DNA of 64,000 nt. Source: an uncultured Rhodospirillaceae bacterium. GTDB taxonomy: Bacteria > Pseudomonadota > Alphaproteobacteria > Rhodospirillales > Casp-alpha2. The stretch spans positions 1 to 64,000 of the forward strand of contig CAJWCU010000018.1 of assembly GCA_913030825.1 (NCBI GenBank). The letters are read 5' to 3'. Below the pieces are notes generated by a model that saw only the letters and a list, made by a program, of their open reading frames with translations, was not told the DNA's origin and searched no databases. Positions within the stretch are counted from its first letter, which is position 1. Every line of letters begins with the position of its first letter. Made by a program: the position numbers and the translations under genes. Shown piece after piece: positions 1-15,000 of the stretch.

Positions 1-1
1 C

Positions 2-3000
2 CCCGACACCACCGACCGCGAGATCACCTTCACCATCGACGACGGCGACGGCGGCCTGGCCACGGAAGTCGTGACCGTCGAACTGCTGCTCGAAGGCGGC
101 CTGGTGCGTAACGACCACAACCAGGGCACCGACACCGACTGGTTCACGGCCGCCAACTGGACCCAGGGCGTCCTGCCCGACGCCACGATGGTCGCCATCA
201 TCAACGGCCCGGCGGCGACGACCTTCAACAGCGGCGGCGCCAACGAAACAATCGCCAAGCTGCTGTTGAACAACGACCTGGACGTCACCGCGGGGACCCT
301 GAACGTCAACGGCACATCCGAGGTCGATGCGGGCAGCTTCCTGACCATCGGTGGCGGCACGGTCCAAGGCACCGGCAGCCTGAACGTCAAGGGTGCGGTC
401 GACCTGACCGGCGGTGCGACGCTCGGCATGGCGTCGGTGACGATCGATGCGGACGACGCCATCGGCTATTCCGCCGGCATGTCCGTCACCGGGTCGGGCA
501 ACCAAATCGCCGGCGACCTGACGATCGAGACCGACAGCACCGAAACCGGCACGTTGACCGTCGGCGGCGCAGGCAGCATCGCCGCGGCCGATCTGACCGT
601 CACCGGCACCGTGATCAACCAGGGCGATATTCTGATCGACAACTACGCCAGCGGCGGGGTGGCGTCGACCTTGACCGTCACCTCGGGCACCCTGACCAAC
701 GTCGGCCTGCTGCAGTTCCTGGACACCAGCACATTCGGCGGAGCGCGGGTTTTCGTCGGCGAGATCGACAACCAGGGCGGCACGGTCCAAGCCTCCGTCG
801 ATGCGACGATTACCAACACGGGAACCTTCAATCTTTCGACCGGCACCCTGACCGTCGACGGCACCAGCACCCTGACCATCGACGGCGGCACCACGGTGAT
901 CGGGACGGGCACGAACCTGACCGACAACACCGGCGCAAAGATCGACTTCACAGGCGCGGCGATTCTGGCGCTCGACAGCGACACGGGCATCGTGGCGACC
1001 GATCCGACGATTGCCTTCGGCGGACAATCCGACGCCGTCACCGTGACCACGGTCGATACCGGGCCTTACGCCTTCGACATCGACACCGGCGCGCTCCTGA
1101 CCCTTTCGGGGAACGACGTGTTCGACACCACCGTCGATGTGAACGTCGCTGGATCCCTGGAGGCCGAAGGTGCGGGCAACGCCGTCAACGGCGGGCTCTA
1201 TATATCCGGCACCGGCGAACTTGCCGTACTCGGCTACGACGGCGGTGGCGACGCGACGTTGACGATCGCCCAAGGCTTCGTCAACGACGGTGTCATTCGC
1301 CTGAACAACGAGGGCCCCGCCGCTCACGACACGACTCTGACCGTCACCTCCGGCGCGATCGATAACTTCGGCACCATCGTCATCGAAGACACCTCAGCGG
1401 CCGGCGGTTTGCGGACTCTGTCGTCCGACATCAACAACTCCGGCGGCACCATCGACATCAACACCGACGCCTTGATTGCGAACGCCGGCAAGACGTTCGA
1501 CACTGCGTCCGGCACGCTGGACGTGGGAACGTCTACTCTGACCATTTCCGACGGTGAAACGGTCCTCGGCACCGGCACGTCGTTCACCGGCACAGGTGCC
1601 CTGGACATCGCCGGCGCCGCCGACCTGACGCTCGATGAAGGCTTCGACCTGCTGGCCACCGGACCCGATCTGCTGTTGTCCGGCTCCGTCACCATCGACG
1701 GAACGGCCTCCGAAGGCGCGGCAGAGCTCTATATCGGAGACGGCAAGACCCTGACGCTGGACGGCGACACGGTGACGGGCTCGGTCAATCTTTCCGTCGA
1801 AGGCATCCTTCAGATCGAGGGCACGGACACCATCATCGACGGCCAGACCTTCGTCTATGGGCCCAACGGCGTCATCAACATCCCCGCCGGGGCGAGCGTC
1901 GCGATCAACAACAACATCGATCTTTCCGGCGGCACCATCAACATCGCCGCCGGCGCGGTGCTGAACCTGGACGGCGCCAACATTCTGAACGGCGGCACGA
2001 TCACCGGCGAAGGCACCATCAGCCTGTTCAACGGCGCGACGATCAGCGGCGACGGCATCATCGACATCGCCGGTGCGGACACCGGCATCCTGGTGATCGA
2101 CGGCGGCGGGGTGGACCTGGATGTCGGGGCGCAGATCAACCTGAACATCACCAGCGACAGCGATCACGACCTGCTGGCGCTCGACACCATCGACTTGGCC
2201 GACGCGGGCGATACGCTGAACCTGAATTTCGCGCCGGGCTTCGATCCGGTCGTCGACGGCAACAGCTTCACCGTGCTGACCTACGACAGCCACGACACGG
2301 ACCTGGACGACGACACGGTCCTCGACAACATCTTCGACAACATCACCCATAACCTGGGTTCGGAATACACGCTGACCGCCGACTATGGTGCCGGCGGCAT
2401 CACCGTCACCGTCAACCGCAATCCGGAGCTTTCCGTCACCACGACGGGCACGGGCATGCAGTTCGACGGTGTCGATGACGTCATCACGATCCCCGCCGAG
2501 GGCACCGTCAACGCGCTGACTTCGATCACGGTCGAAGCGGTTGTTACGCTGGCCGGCGTGCCGGGGGGCGTCACACGGTTCGCCGAGAACTTCGACGGCG
2601 ACTACAAGGGCTGGGGCTTCACGACCCACCCGAACGGCACCATTTCCGTCGAAGTCGGCGATGGCGGCGGGTCCGGGCAACTGTCCAATTTCTATACCGT
2701 GCCCGGCGTCATTTCGCCGGACGTGCCGACCCATGTCGCCTTCACCTACGACGGCCCCAGCGGCGAAATCGTCGTCTACGTAAACGGCGTCGCGGTCGAC
2801 GGCACGGCGGGCGGCGTCGATCCGGTCAACAACCTGGGCGCGACGACGGTCGACGCCGTGATTTCGCACCCGGCCTTCCCGCTGGACGGCACGCTGGACG
2901 AATTCCGCATCTACAACCACGCGCGCACGGCGACGGAAGTCGCATCCGACGCGGGCGGCGCCAACTCGGGCATTGCCCCGCTGGTCTACTACGACTTCGC

Positions 3001-6000
3001 CGACGGCACGCCGACCAATCTGGGCTCGGCGGGCGCTGCCGCCGATGGCATCCTGGGCGGCGGGCTCTCCGGCCCGGCCCTCGCGTTTGACGGCACTGAT
3101 GACTTCATTCAGGCCGACACCACGGGTGTCAACTTCGGCAGTGCGTTCTCCATCGAGTTCGTGATCGACACCACGGACACCGCCGCCTTCCTGGCTGCCG
3201 TCGGCAATACCAACGGAACGAACGAGCACCTGTTCCTTAATATCGGGGACAACGCCCTGTCGGGCGGCCTCCGGGTCGGCCAGGTCGGCGCCACGTACAT
3301 GGACTCCACCGTCGCCATCAACGACGGCCAGCCGCACCACATCAGCTACGTCCACGACGGCGCGGGCAACTTCAAACTCTACATCGACGGCGTTCTTGAC
3401 GCTTCGACCAGCGGCACCGCCCCGGCCCTGACCAGCGCGGACCTGAACATCGGGCAGCGGTTCCTGGGGGACGTTCAGCTTGACGGCTCGATCGGCGATT
3501 TCCGCATCTATTCGGACGAGCGCACCGCGAACGAAATCGCCGCCGATGCCACGGGCGACCTTTCCGGCGACAATCTGCAAATCCACTACGATTTCGATCC
3601 CGCCAACGTCACCGACGGCATCGTTACCAACCAAGGTGCGCTGGGCGCTTCCGCCGATGCGACGATGGGCCGTGCCGCAGTGGGCGGCCCCGTGGGGGCG
3701 CTGTCCTTCGACGGTGTCAACGACATGGCGTCGGCACAGAACGCGGCCTTCGCCGTCGGATCGGGTGCCTTCACCATCGAAGCGGTAATTTCGACGAGCA
3801 ACACGGACGCAGGCATCTTCCTTGCCCTGGGTAGTTCCGCCACCAATGGCGGCGCAATCACGCTCGATGTGGACAACACGACCATTCCGGGCGGCGTCAG
3901 CGGCGGCCTCAATAACATCGGCGGCGTGGTCCCGACCGTGAATGTGGCCGACGGGCAGCCTCACCACATCGCCTTTACCCATGATGGATCGGGCAACTAC
4001 CAGCTTTATGTCGATGGCGTCGCCGCCGGGACCTACACCAACGCTTCCGATCAATTGGTTGTCGATGGCATTCTCACCCTAGGCCAGAATTCCTTGGGCG
4101 CCGGTGATTTCGACGGCCAGATCGCCGATGTGCGGGTCTACAACGAACATCGCAGCGCGACGGATATCGCCGCCGACGCCACAGGCGTGGCCAATCTGGG
4201 TGATACGACGCTTCTGGCCTTCTACGACGCCGATCCCACGAACATCACCGGCGGCCTGCTGACCAACCAGGCCGATCCCGGCAACGGCGACCTGGTCGTC
4301 GACAGGGGCCTGACCGGCCCGGCCCTCAGCTTCGACGGCGGCGACATCGTCACGGCGACCGACGCAGGCCTTGCGGTCGGCACTGGCGATTTCACGATCG
4401 AGGCCGTGTTCTCCGTCAACGCGCCCCACGGCGCCTTCCGCACGATCATGTCGCTCGGCAGTTTCGGCGGCGATCAGGGTGCGGCCATCGGGGTCAACGC
4501 GTCAGGCTATATCCAAGGCATCAACTCCTTCATCGGCGGCCCCGCCGACGCGGTGAACGTTACCGACGGCAATCCGCACCACGTCGCCCTGGTCAAGGAA
4601 GGGGCGAACCTGACGCTTTACGTCGACGGCACCCTGATCGGGACGACGTCCGACGCCGGGTCGCTGGACATCACCAACGGGCAGGTCGCACTCGGCTCGT
4701 TCCCCACCCTTAACGATCCGTTCTTCGGCCTGATCGGCGAGGCCCGCGTCTATGGCGACGCCCGTACGGCGGCCGAGATCGCCGCCGACGCCCTGGGCGA
4801 AACCACGGGCGATAACCTTCTGGTCCATTACGACATGGACCCGGCGAACATTTCCGGCTCGACCCTCACCAACCTGGGCTCGCTGGCGGGTGCCGACGGC
4901 GCCTTGGGCGCCTCAACCGCCGCCCCGACGCAATCGACGATCACGGATACGTCCATCCCGGCGGGCGTGGAGCTGACCGACGACACCGAGCCGGAACTGA
5001 CCGTCACCGTCGACGGCACAGCCCCCATGGCGGTGCCGCTGGTCGATCAGGCGCTGTCGTTCGACGGCTCGGCCGTTGTCGAGGCCACGGACGCAAGCGC
5101 CATCAATCTGACCGCGTCGGGCGGCAACACGCTGCAGTTCTTCGCCGCCTCCGATTCCATCGTCGCCTCGCAGGCCGGCACCTTCGACGGGCTATCGGCG
5201 GGCCAGACGTTCACGGTTTCCGGATCGCTCACGGCCAACGACGCGACCTTCACGGTCGCGGAAGTCTCGCCCGACGGCACGACCATCACGGTTCAGGAAA
5301 CGGGGACGATCGTCGATACGACGGCGATGGCCTCCGGCGCCAACATCGTGTCGGAAACCACGTCGCCGCTGGCCACCGGCGACGGCGACTTCACCTGGCA
5401 GGCCTGGGTAAAAGTCGACGACCTGTCTGCCCTCGACGCCACCGGTTCACGCGTGCTCACCGTCGGCAACCCGGCGGCCGGCGAAATGGCGACCCTGTCC
5501 GTCGGCCAGACCGGCGTGGTTGAGATTGTCCGCTTCGGCGGCCCGCAAGGCGGCAGTTCCGCCGGCGCCGTGCAGGAAGGCCTGTGGACGCATGTCGCCG
5601 TGAGCTACAACGGCGCCACGGACGAAGCGCAAATCTACGTCAACGGCCAGGCTGCTGGCCTGCCCGTCACCGGCCTGGGACTCGACCTGACGACCGGCGA
5701 GGCCACCATCGGCGGCCAACACGGCACCGGCGCCAATAAGTTCGCCGGCGAGATCTTCGACGTCCGCGCCTACGGCATCGCGCGCTCGCAGCTCGACATC
5801 CTGGGCGACATGAACGAACTGCCCGACGGCACGGATCCGAACCTGACCGGCGCCTGGCACCTGGACGACACGCTGGCCGGGACGACTGACAAATTCCGCG
5901 ACATCTCCGGCGGCGGGGCCACCGGCACCATCTCCAGCGGCACGGCGACGTTTACCGAGACCAACCTGTTCACCCTGGCCGAGGATTCTGTCCTGCACGG

Positions 6001-9000
6001 CCAGATGTCGGGCAGCGACGTCGACGATCCGGGCGAGGTCTTCTCCTACGCCGTCCTGACCCAAGGCGCCAACGGCACGGTTTCGGTCAACGCGGCGACC
6101 GGCGACTGGTCTTATACCCCGGACGCCGACTTCTTCGGCACCGACACCTTCGAGGTCAAGGTCTTCGACAGCGAGGGCGCCTATACGGCTAAGACGGTCA
6201 CGGTCAACGTCGTCAACGTCAACGACGCGCCGACCTTGTCGTCCGTGACCGTCGCGACCCAATTCACCGAGGACGGCAACGCGATCTCCGTCGATCCGGC
6301 CCTCACCCTGGATGATATCGACAGCGCCGATTTCGACGGCGGCACCCTGACCATCGATATTACGGCGGGCCTGGCCGCGGGTGATGTCCTGGCGTTCAAT
6401 CAGGCCGACGTGACGCTGTCCGCCGGCATGACCAACGGCTCCACGGTCTCGCTCGACGGCGGCACGACGACCATCGGCACGATCAACATCGACGGCACGT
6501 CGGGCATCCTGACCGTCGACTTGACCGACAGCGCGACGCCGTCCCTGATCCAAGATCTGGCCCGCCTCGTGACCTTCCAAAACGACACGGCACAACCGGA
6601 TGCCGGCTCGCGCACCGTGTCCTTCACGCTGTCCGACGGCGACGGCGGCACCTCCGCCGCCCTGGACCAGACGGTCAACATCGCCCCCGTCAACGACGCG
6701 CCGATCACCGGCGTGACGACCACCGGCCGTGGCGCCAGCTTCGACGGTACGGACGTTATTACCGCCGGGCCCGGCGACAGCGGTGAACTGCAGATCGCCG
6801 GCGATTTGACCGTCGCCGCCTGGGTCCGCCCGGAACAGCTTTCCGCCGCCACGCATATTCTGACCTTCGGCGCCTATAACGATCCAGGCGATACGGAAGG
6901 CACCAATATCCTCTACTCGCTGGAGACCGACGCCTCGGGCAATCTGGTCTACGTCCACGAGACGACCGCGGGCGCCAACGTCAGCCATACCTTCACCGAC
7001 GCATCGCTGGTCCAGAGCGATTGGGCCCATGTCGCCATGGTCCGCGACGCCGAGGGCGAAACGGTCACGCTTTACGTCAACGGCGACAATGCGGGCACCT
7101 TCGATTACAGCGTCTTGGGCGGCCCGGTCGGCGGGGCGTTCAGCTCGCTCTTCGTCGGCGGCTTCGACCTTCCGACCGACTATGTCGGCGAAATCGACGA
7201 CGTTCGCATCTATGACGCCGAACTGACGGCCCAGGACATCGCCGACATGATGGGCGGCGCGGCACCGACCGCGAACCTGCAACTGCATTACGACTTCGAA
7301 GGCGTCAGCGGCGCGGCCGTTCCCAATCTGGGCAGCGCCGGCAACGTCGATGGCTTCATGGGCACCTATCCCGGCGTTGTCGTGGTCGGTCTGGCCGGCA
7401 TGACGGCAACGGACGCGGGCGGCAACAACGTCAACATCGATATCGACGGCCTGAACCCCGGCATGGGCGCGATCACCGGCACCAACAACACGGCGGCGAC
7501 GACCGGCGACTTCACCATCATCGCCAACGGCAGCGGCCTGGGCTTCGACCTGGCGTCCAACGGCGTCCTGTTCGAGGTCGCGACCGACGGCGCGGGCAGC
7601 CTGATCCCCTACAACTCCGGCCAGACGCTGGACGATACGTTGACCTATGAGTCGGTGGTCTCGGCGGACCTTCCGACGGGCAGCAATACCCTCGCCTTCC
7701 GCTTCGACGCCGACGGCTCGGGCACCGATTGGCAGTACGGCTATATCTCTTACGACAACGACGGCACGAACTTCACCTTGGGCGATGTCGCCTTCGTGAC
7801 CGAGCCGGGCTTCTCGCTCGACGCGGGAGCCTTCCAAGCGAACATCACCGGCCCGGGGCCGGATGCGCCGACGATCACGCCGGAAACGTCACAAGCGATG
7901 GTGTTCGACGGCGCGACGGAAGCCGTCCGCATCGCGGATCCAGTCGGCCTCGACGGACTGAGCGAGATCACCCTGGAGGCCTGGGTCAAGATCGACACCT
8001 TCCCGCCGGTGACGGGTAAGGACGCCATCATCTCGCAATGGTCCTATACGGACGACGACCGGGGCTTCGAGTTGGCGGTCAGCGACGTCGACGGCGACGG
8101 CTTCTCCCGGTTCCGCTTTGGTTTGTCCGAAGACGGTACCCTGGGCTTCGGCAACGACGTGGCCATCGAAAGCGATACGATCGTCGAAGCGGGCGGCTGG
8201 TACCATGTGGTCGGCACCTTCGACGGCACCACCATGCGCCTGGTCATCAACGGCGAGGAAGAAACCACCTCCACTGACTTCGCCGGCAAGACCATCCATG
8301 CGCCCTCGGCCGATCTGATGATCGGCGCGGTGGACGACAGCGTCGGCGGCGATGCCTTCTTCGACGGCCAGATCTACGACGCGCGCATCTACGACACCGG
8401 GCGCACCGACGGGGACATCCAGGGCGATATGTACGACCTGCCCGACGGCAACGAAGCCGGCCTGCGCGGAGCTTGGCATCTGGACCAATCGGACGGCCCC
8501 GTCGTGACCGATGTGGCGGGCGGTAACTCGGGCGAATTCCGCTCTTCCGGATCGCCGGCGACGCCGACCTTCGCCGACACCAACCCGCTGCTCGTCGCCG
8601 AGGACGGCCAGCTTTCCGGCCAAGTCACCGTCACCGACGTGGATTCCAGCGGGACCTTCGGCTTCTCGATTTCCGACAATCCGGATTACGGCAATGTGAC
8701 GCTGAACTCGACGACCGGCGAATGGACCTATACCCCCGATCCGGAATATTCCGGCACGGACACCTTCGAGGTCCTGGTCACCGACGGCGACGGCGGCCAG
8801 ACGTTCCAGGAAATCAGCCTGACCGTTAGCCCCGTCAACGACGCGCCGGAACTGCTGGGTGCCCGGGCCAACCTGCGGGCCCCGCAATTCGACGGCGTCA
8901 ACGACAGCCTACAGGTCCTCGACCCCTCGCCGCTGCTGCCGGGCACCAATGCCTTCACCCTCGAGGCCTGGGTCGATCTGACCTATTCGGCGAACGCCAA

Positions 9001-12000
9001 TCCCATCTTCTCGATCGGCGAGAACGCAACGGGCGACGGGTTTGAAATTGGCGCCGCGGCCGCGTCCGGCGACCTCACGATTTCGACGCCCGGCGGCGCC
9101 AGCGTAACCCCGGCCACCGGTGTCAACGGTGGCGGCTGGCACCATGTGGCGGTCAGCTACGACGGCACCAACGTGCAGCTTTACGTCGACGGCGTGGCGC
9201 AAGGTGCCCCGACGGCGATGGCGCTGAACCTGGATGCGGGCGACATCAAGGTCGGCGAAAGCCTGGACGGCACGTCGTTCATGAAGGGTGCCATCGACGA
9301 CATCCGGATGTGGTCCGACGCCCGCACGGCCGAGGAAATCGCCGACAATTACCGCAGCGCCGATCTGGCCGACACGACCGATCTGGCGGCGCGCTACACC
9401 TTGGACAACCCGGACTTCGATGCGGTCGACAACGACCCGACGCTGATCGACGTATCCGGCAACGGCAACGAATTGACGGCCGGCGGCCCGCCGTCGGACC
9501 ACCTTGCCGATTACCTGGTGCTGGACGGCACGGGCGACGGTGCGACCGCCGATGTGACCGGCCAGTTGGCCTTCGGCGCATCGCAGGACTTCACCATCGA
9601 GACTTGGTTCCGCGCGGACGCGCTGGGCGCCAATCAGACGCTTCTGGACACCCGTACGAGCGGCGTGGGTGGCTTCAACCTGCAATTGACCGCCGCCAAC
9701 GAACTGAGTTTCGGCATCGAGGATGCGACGAACAGCCCGGCCTCCGTGACTACCTCCGGCCTGGGTCTCGCCGCCGGTGAATGGCATCACGTCGCGATCA
9801 CCGTGGACCGGGATGGCAACGCGTCGATCCACCTGGACGGCAATCAGACCCCGGCTGCGACCGCCGACGTCTCGTCGATCGGCGACATCGGTGACGTCGC
9901 GCAGTTGTTCATGGGCACTCCCAGCACCAACACTTCGACCGTCAATGTCGAATTCAACGGCGCGCTCAGCGGCGTCCGTATCTGGGATGACCTGCGCACG
10001 ACCCAGGAAGTCGCCGACAACTACCTGGAAAGCCATATCGACGGGCAGGCGCCGAACCTGATCGTCGACTTCCCGCTGGACGGCGAATTGACCAATTACC
10101 GGGCCGACGTGCCCGATGCGGTCCTGCAAGGCGATGCGCAGTTCGCCGACACCACCCCGACGCTGCTGAGCCAGAGCGTGCTTTCCGGGGCCGTTTCGTT
10201 CGACGGGACCGACGACTATCTCGCCGTCACGCATACGGGCGAGCTTGATCCCGACAGCTTCACCGTCGCCGCCTGGGTGCGCCCGGACGCGGCCTCGGCC
10301 AGCGGCACGCATCGGATCATGACCCTGGAGTCGACGAGCACCGGCAACGCGACCTGGAGCCTGCACGCGACGAACGGAACGTATCAGTTCACCTCTTATC
10401 TGCAGGACACCTCCCTCGCCACGATCGACAGCGGCATCCCCGTGGTCGACGGCCAGTGGACCCATGTCGCGGCGTCGTTCGATCAGTTCAGCCAGACCTT
10501 CACGCTTTATATCAACGGCGAGGAAGCCGGCACCTACAGCGCGCCGAGCATCCCCGAAACCGGCGTTTCGACCGTTTATATCGGCGAATTCGACGGCGCC
10601 CATGCCACGCAACGCTGGGCGGGCGAAATCGCCGACGTTCAGATATTCGGACGGATGATCCCCGATTTCCATATCGAGGCCCTGGCCGAAGGCGAACTGC
10701 CGACCGACGCAGGTGGCTTGGTCGCGGCGATTCCGCTGAACGAAAACAACGGCGGCGAGGCCGTCACGGCGTTCCAGTCCCTGGTCGGCGAGTTCTCCGT
10801 CACGCCGTCCGGCGGCATCTCCTATGTCGATACAGGGCCGGAAATCTACGGCGGCCTGACGACGCCGCTGACGGTGCAGGAAGACATGCCGCTGGTCGTC
10901 GACCTGCGCGCCACGGATCTGGAAGACGGCGACATCATCGGCACCGACATCACCGTCGGCATGTCCGGCGGCACGGTCGTCACCGGCGGCGTCGAAGGAT
11001 ATTCGGCCCAGGGCGGCCAAGTCTTCATCACCGATACGGGCCGCGTCACCTACGCGCCGCCCGCGAACTTCAACGGCACGGACACCATCGAGATCACCGT
11101 GACCGACCAGGGCACGCCGCCGGTCACATCGACCCAGACCTTGACCATCGACGTGCAGCCGGCCAACGACGCGCCGGTCATCACCGCGGTGACGACCACC
11201 GGCGACGCCATGCAGTTCGACGGCGTTGACGACGTGATCGTCACGGGCCTGACGGCCATGCCGACGGACTTCACGATCGAGGCCCAGATCCGCACCGGCG
11301 ACAATACGGCCGACGGCCTCGCCAAGCCGATCATCGCGCGCCAACCGGGCAACGTGAACGATCAGGCGGAATTCAGCCTGCAAATCAACGGCGACGGCAC
11401 TTTGGTCTTCGTCATGGGCCAGGGCGGCTCGACCGAGAGCAACATCATGCTCATGCAGTCGGCAAGCCCGCTGACGTCCGACATGGATTACCACGTCGCC
11501 GTTACATTCGATGATCTGTCGGGCGAGGCCGTGCTTTATCTGAACGGCGAGGAAATCGACACCGCCAACTTCTCCGGCACGCGTCAGACCAGCCCGGCGA
11601 ACGTGGAGATCGGCCACTACGTCCAAGGCGGCGGGGCGCCCGTGGACTACTACTACGACGGCCTGATCAGCGATGTCCGCATCTACGATCAGGTACGCGA
11701 TCCGCAGCAGGTCCAAAGCGACATGGGCGGCGGCGGCCTGGCCGGCGCCGACGCGTCGTCGCTGCAGGTCCATTACGACTTCGAAGATGTTTCCGGCCAG
11801 ACGGTGACCAACCTGGGCACCTTGAGCATGGCCGCCGACGGCACGCTGGGCGCCTCCGGTTCGGCCGATGCGGCGGATCCGACCGCCGTGCCCCTTTCGG
11901 GCGCGGCCATGGAATTCGACGGCGCCACCCAGCGGGTCGAGGTCGGCCGCGGCGCCGGCGACGCCCTGGCGCTCGACGGCGACGTGACCCTGGAAGGCTG

Positions 12001-15000
12001 GATCAAGCTGGACGACACGGCCAGCGCCCGGTCGATCCTCAACTTCTCGGCCACGGGCGACACCGAAGACACCAATCTGCTGTATTCACTGAACGTGAAT
12101 GCGGGCGGCGACCTGTTCTTCTTGCATGAAACGGGCGCCGGCACGGACGTTCGCCACGAAGTCGCGACGGGCCTCGCAACGGATATCTGGTATCACGTCG
12201 CCGCCGTGCGCGACGACACGGCACAGACGATCCGCCTGTACGTCAACGGCCAGGAAGTCGGCACGGCCTTCGATTATTCCGGTCTGGGTTCCGCCACCGG
12301 CGGTGAAGCAGGAAGCCTGGTTATCGGCGCGAACGCCAACAGCACGGAAGTCATGGATGGCCAGATGTTCGATCTGCGCATCTACGACACGGCGCGCAGC
12401 GAGGCCGACATCCAGTCCGACATGACGATGCTGCCGGACGGCACGGAAACAAATCTGGTCGCCGCTTATCCCTTGACCGGCTCCGACGGCTCCACCGTCC
12501 AGGAGATCGTCGCCGGCAATGACGGCACGTTCTTTGCGACCTCATTCGAAATCACGCCGACCTTCGGCCTGACCAACCCGTTCCAGACGGCGGAAGATTC
12601 GACCCTGACCGGGCGGATCGAGGTCGCCGATTTCGACGGCGATACCCAGTTCCAGTTCGAAATCAACGGCGATCCGCAGAACGGCACCGCTTGGGTGGAC
12701 GACAACGGCAACTGGCAGTACACGCCCGACGAAAACTATTCGGGCACGGACACCTTCTATGTGGCCGTCGGCGACGGCGAGGATTGGACGGTTCAGAACA
12801 TCACCGTCGACGTCAAACCGGTCAACGACGCGCCGATCCTTCTGGGCGGGCCCGCCGCCGGCGGCACGGCGCAGTTCGACGGCGTCGACGACGTGATCCA
12901 GACTGCGGCGCCGGCGCTCACCAAGACCGACGATTTCACCATCGAGACCTGGTTCAACTGGGACGGCACGGACACCAACGCCAATCAGATGCTGGTGATG
13001 AACGGCGACTCCACCGCCGACGGCTACGGCATCTACCTGCGGCGGACCGGGGCGAGCACCTACACCGTCTCCGGCATTCTGGGCTTTAACGCCGAATTGG
13101 ATACGCCGATCACCGTGACGGCCGATCAATGGACCCATGTGGCGCTTGTCCGTGACGCCGGCGAGATCAAAATCATCGTCGATGGCGTCGAACAGACGAT
13201 TACGCCCGTCACCGGATCGACGACGACCGCGCCCAACACGCCAACCGGCGAATTGAGCATCGGCGCCTCCGATGCGTTGGGCCTGGACGCCTTCTCGGGC
13301 CAGATCGACGACGTTCGGGTCTGGGACACGGCGCGGACGACCAATCAGATCGCCCAGAATTACCAACTGGCGGAACCGGCCGACCCCGAGAACGACCTCG
13401 TCGCGCAATACACCTTCGACACCGTCGATGGTTCGATGGTCGTCAACGAGATCGCGGGTGGACCGGACGCCACGATTCCCGAAACCGGCCTGCCGATCGA
13501 TACGGACTCCTCGGTTCTCGCAATCGGCGGCGACGGCACCAATTCCGCCATGACCATCACGGCCCAGACATCGCTGGATGTGGGGAACAGTGATTTCGCG
13601 GTGGAAGCCTGGATCAACCTGAACGATCCGGATAACGGCGACACCAACGCGATCTTCGATAGCCGCGACACGGCCAACAGCGGGCGCGGCTTCGTCCTGT
13701 GGGTCGGCGAGACCGGCACCTTGCGGGCGGCGCTGCTCGACGGATTGGGCGGAACGGTCAACGTGCTCGATACCTCGATCGTCATTCAGGACGGCGAATG
13801 GACCCATGTCGCGGCCAGCTTCGACCGGGACGGAGACTTGCAGCTGTTCGTCAACGGCGTGGCCGACGGCTCGGCGACCGACATTTCCGCCTATAACGCC
13901 GTCGACCTGACGAACACCACGTCCTACAAAATCGGCGACGCCAACGGCGGGTACTCGACCGGGGAACTGGACGGTCAGATCGCCGACGTCCGCTTCTGGT
14001 CGAAGACGCTGGACAGCACGGCGATCAACGGCGCCAAGAATGACCGACTGGACGGCACCGAGACGGACCTTCTGGGCTATTGGAAACTGGATGAAACGTC
14101 GGGATCGATCGCGACGGACGCGACCGGCCAGGGCGCCGACGGCACGCTCACCAATGGTGCGGCGTTCTACGACCCGGGCGCGGCGATTCTCTCGTCGACC
14201 GTGGTCGGCAACGTGGCCGACTTCCCGGGCGGCTCGACCGTCACCGCCGACACCTTGGACGCGGCGGGCGACATCACCGATCAGGTGACCATCGAATTCA
14301 ACGTGAACTTCGACGCGCCGTCGACGCAGCAGAATCTGATTTCCCTGAAAACGACGTCGGGCGGGCTCAACGATCCGGAATTCCAGATCTACCGGAACAT
14401 CGACAACACCATCAATTTCGCCGGCCAGGACACCCTGTCCTCGGGCGACACCCTGGAAAGCGGCTACAAGGTGGACGCCGGCACCTGGTATCACATGTCC
14501 TTCACCTATGACGGCAGCACCCTTGCCGCCTATGTGAACGGCGAGTTGATCGGCACCCAGGCACTGTCCGGCTTCACCCTTGATGCATCGGTGGTCGCCG
14601 ATCTCGCCATTGGGGATGCGACCTATAACTTCGACGGCAAGATGTCGGACGTTCGGGTCTGGAACGTCGCCCGCTCGGTCTCGGACATCGCCGACACCTA
14701 TCAGAACTTCGTCGACGCCAACGACCCGACCCTGCTGGTCAATTACCGAATGGACGACCTTGGCCCCTCGGCGGCGACAGTAACGGACGCGACCGACGGC
14801 TCGACCGCCACGGTCGTCAACGGCACCTTGAGCACCATCGACACCGCCCCCGACATCTATTCGACGACGATCAGCACGCCCGAGGGTGCGGCCATCGTCG
14901 GACAGTTGGGCGCTTATGATCCGGAAGGCTCCACCTTCGATTACGTGGCGGCCATCAGCCAGGCGACGACGGGCGGCGGCGAAGTGGATATCGCCGTCGA

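Noticed and set aside
71..73. GTG at 71 as the start of the giant gene
   Set aside because: The frame is open upstream to the window edge and encodes cadherin-like sequence there, so this is an internal codon.
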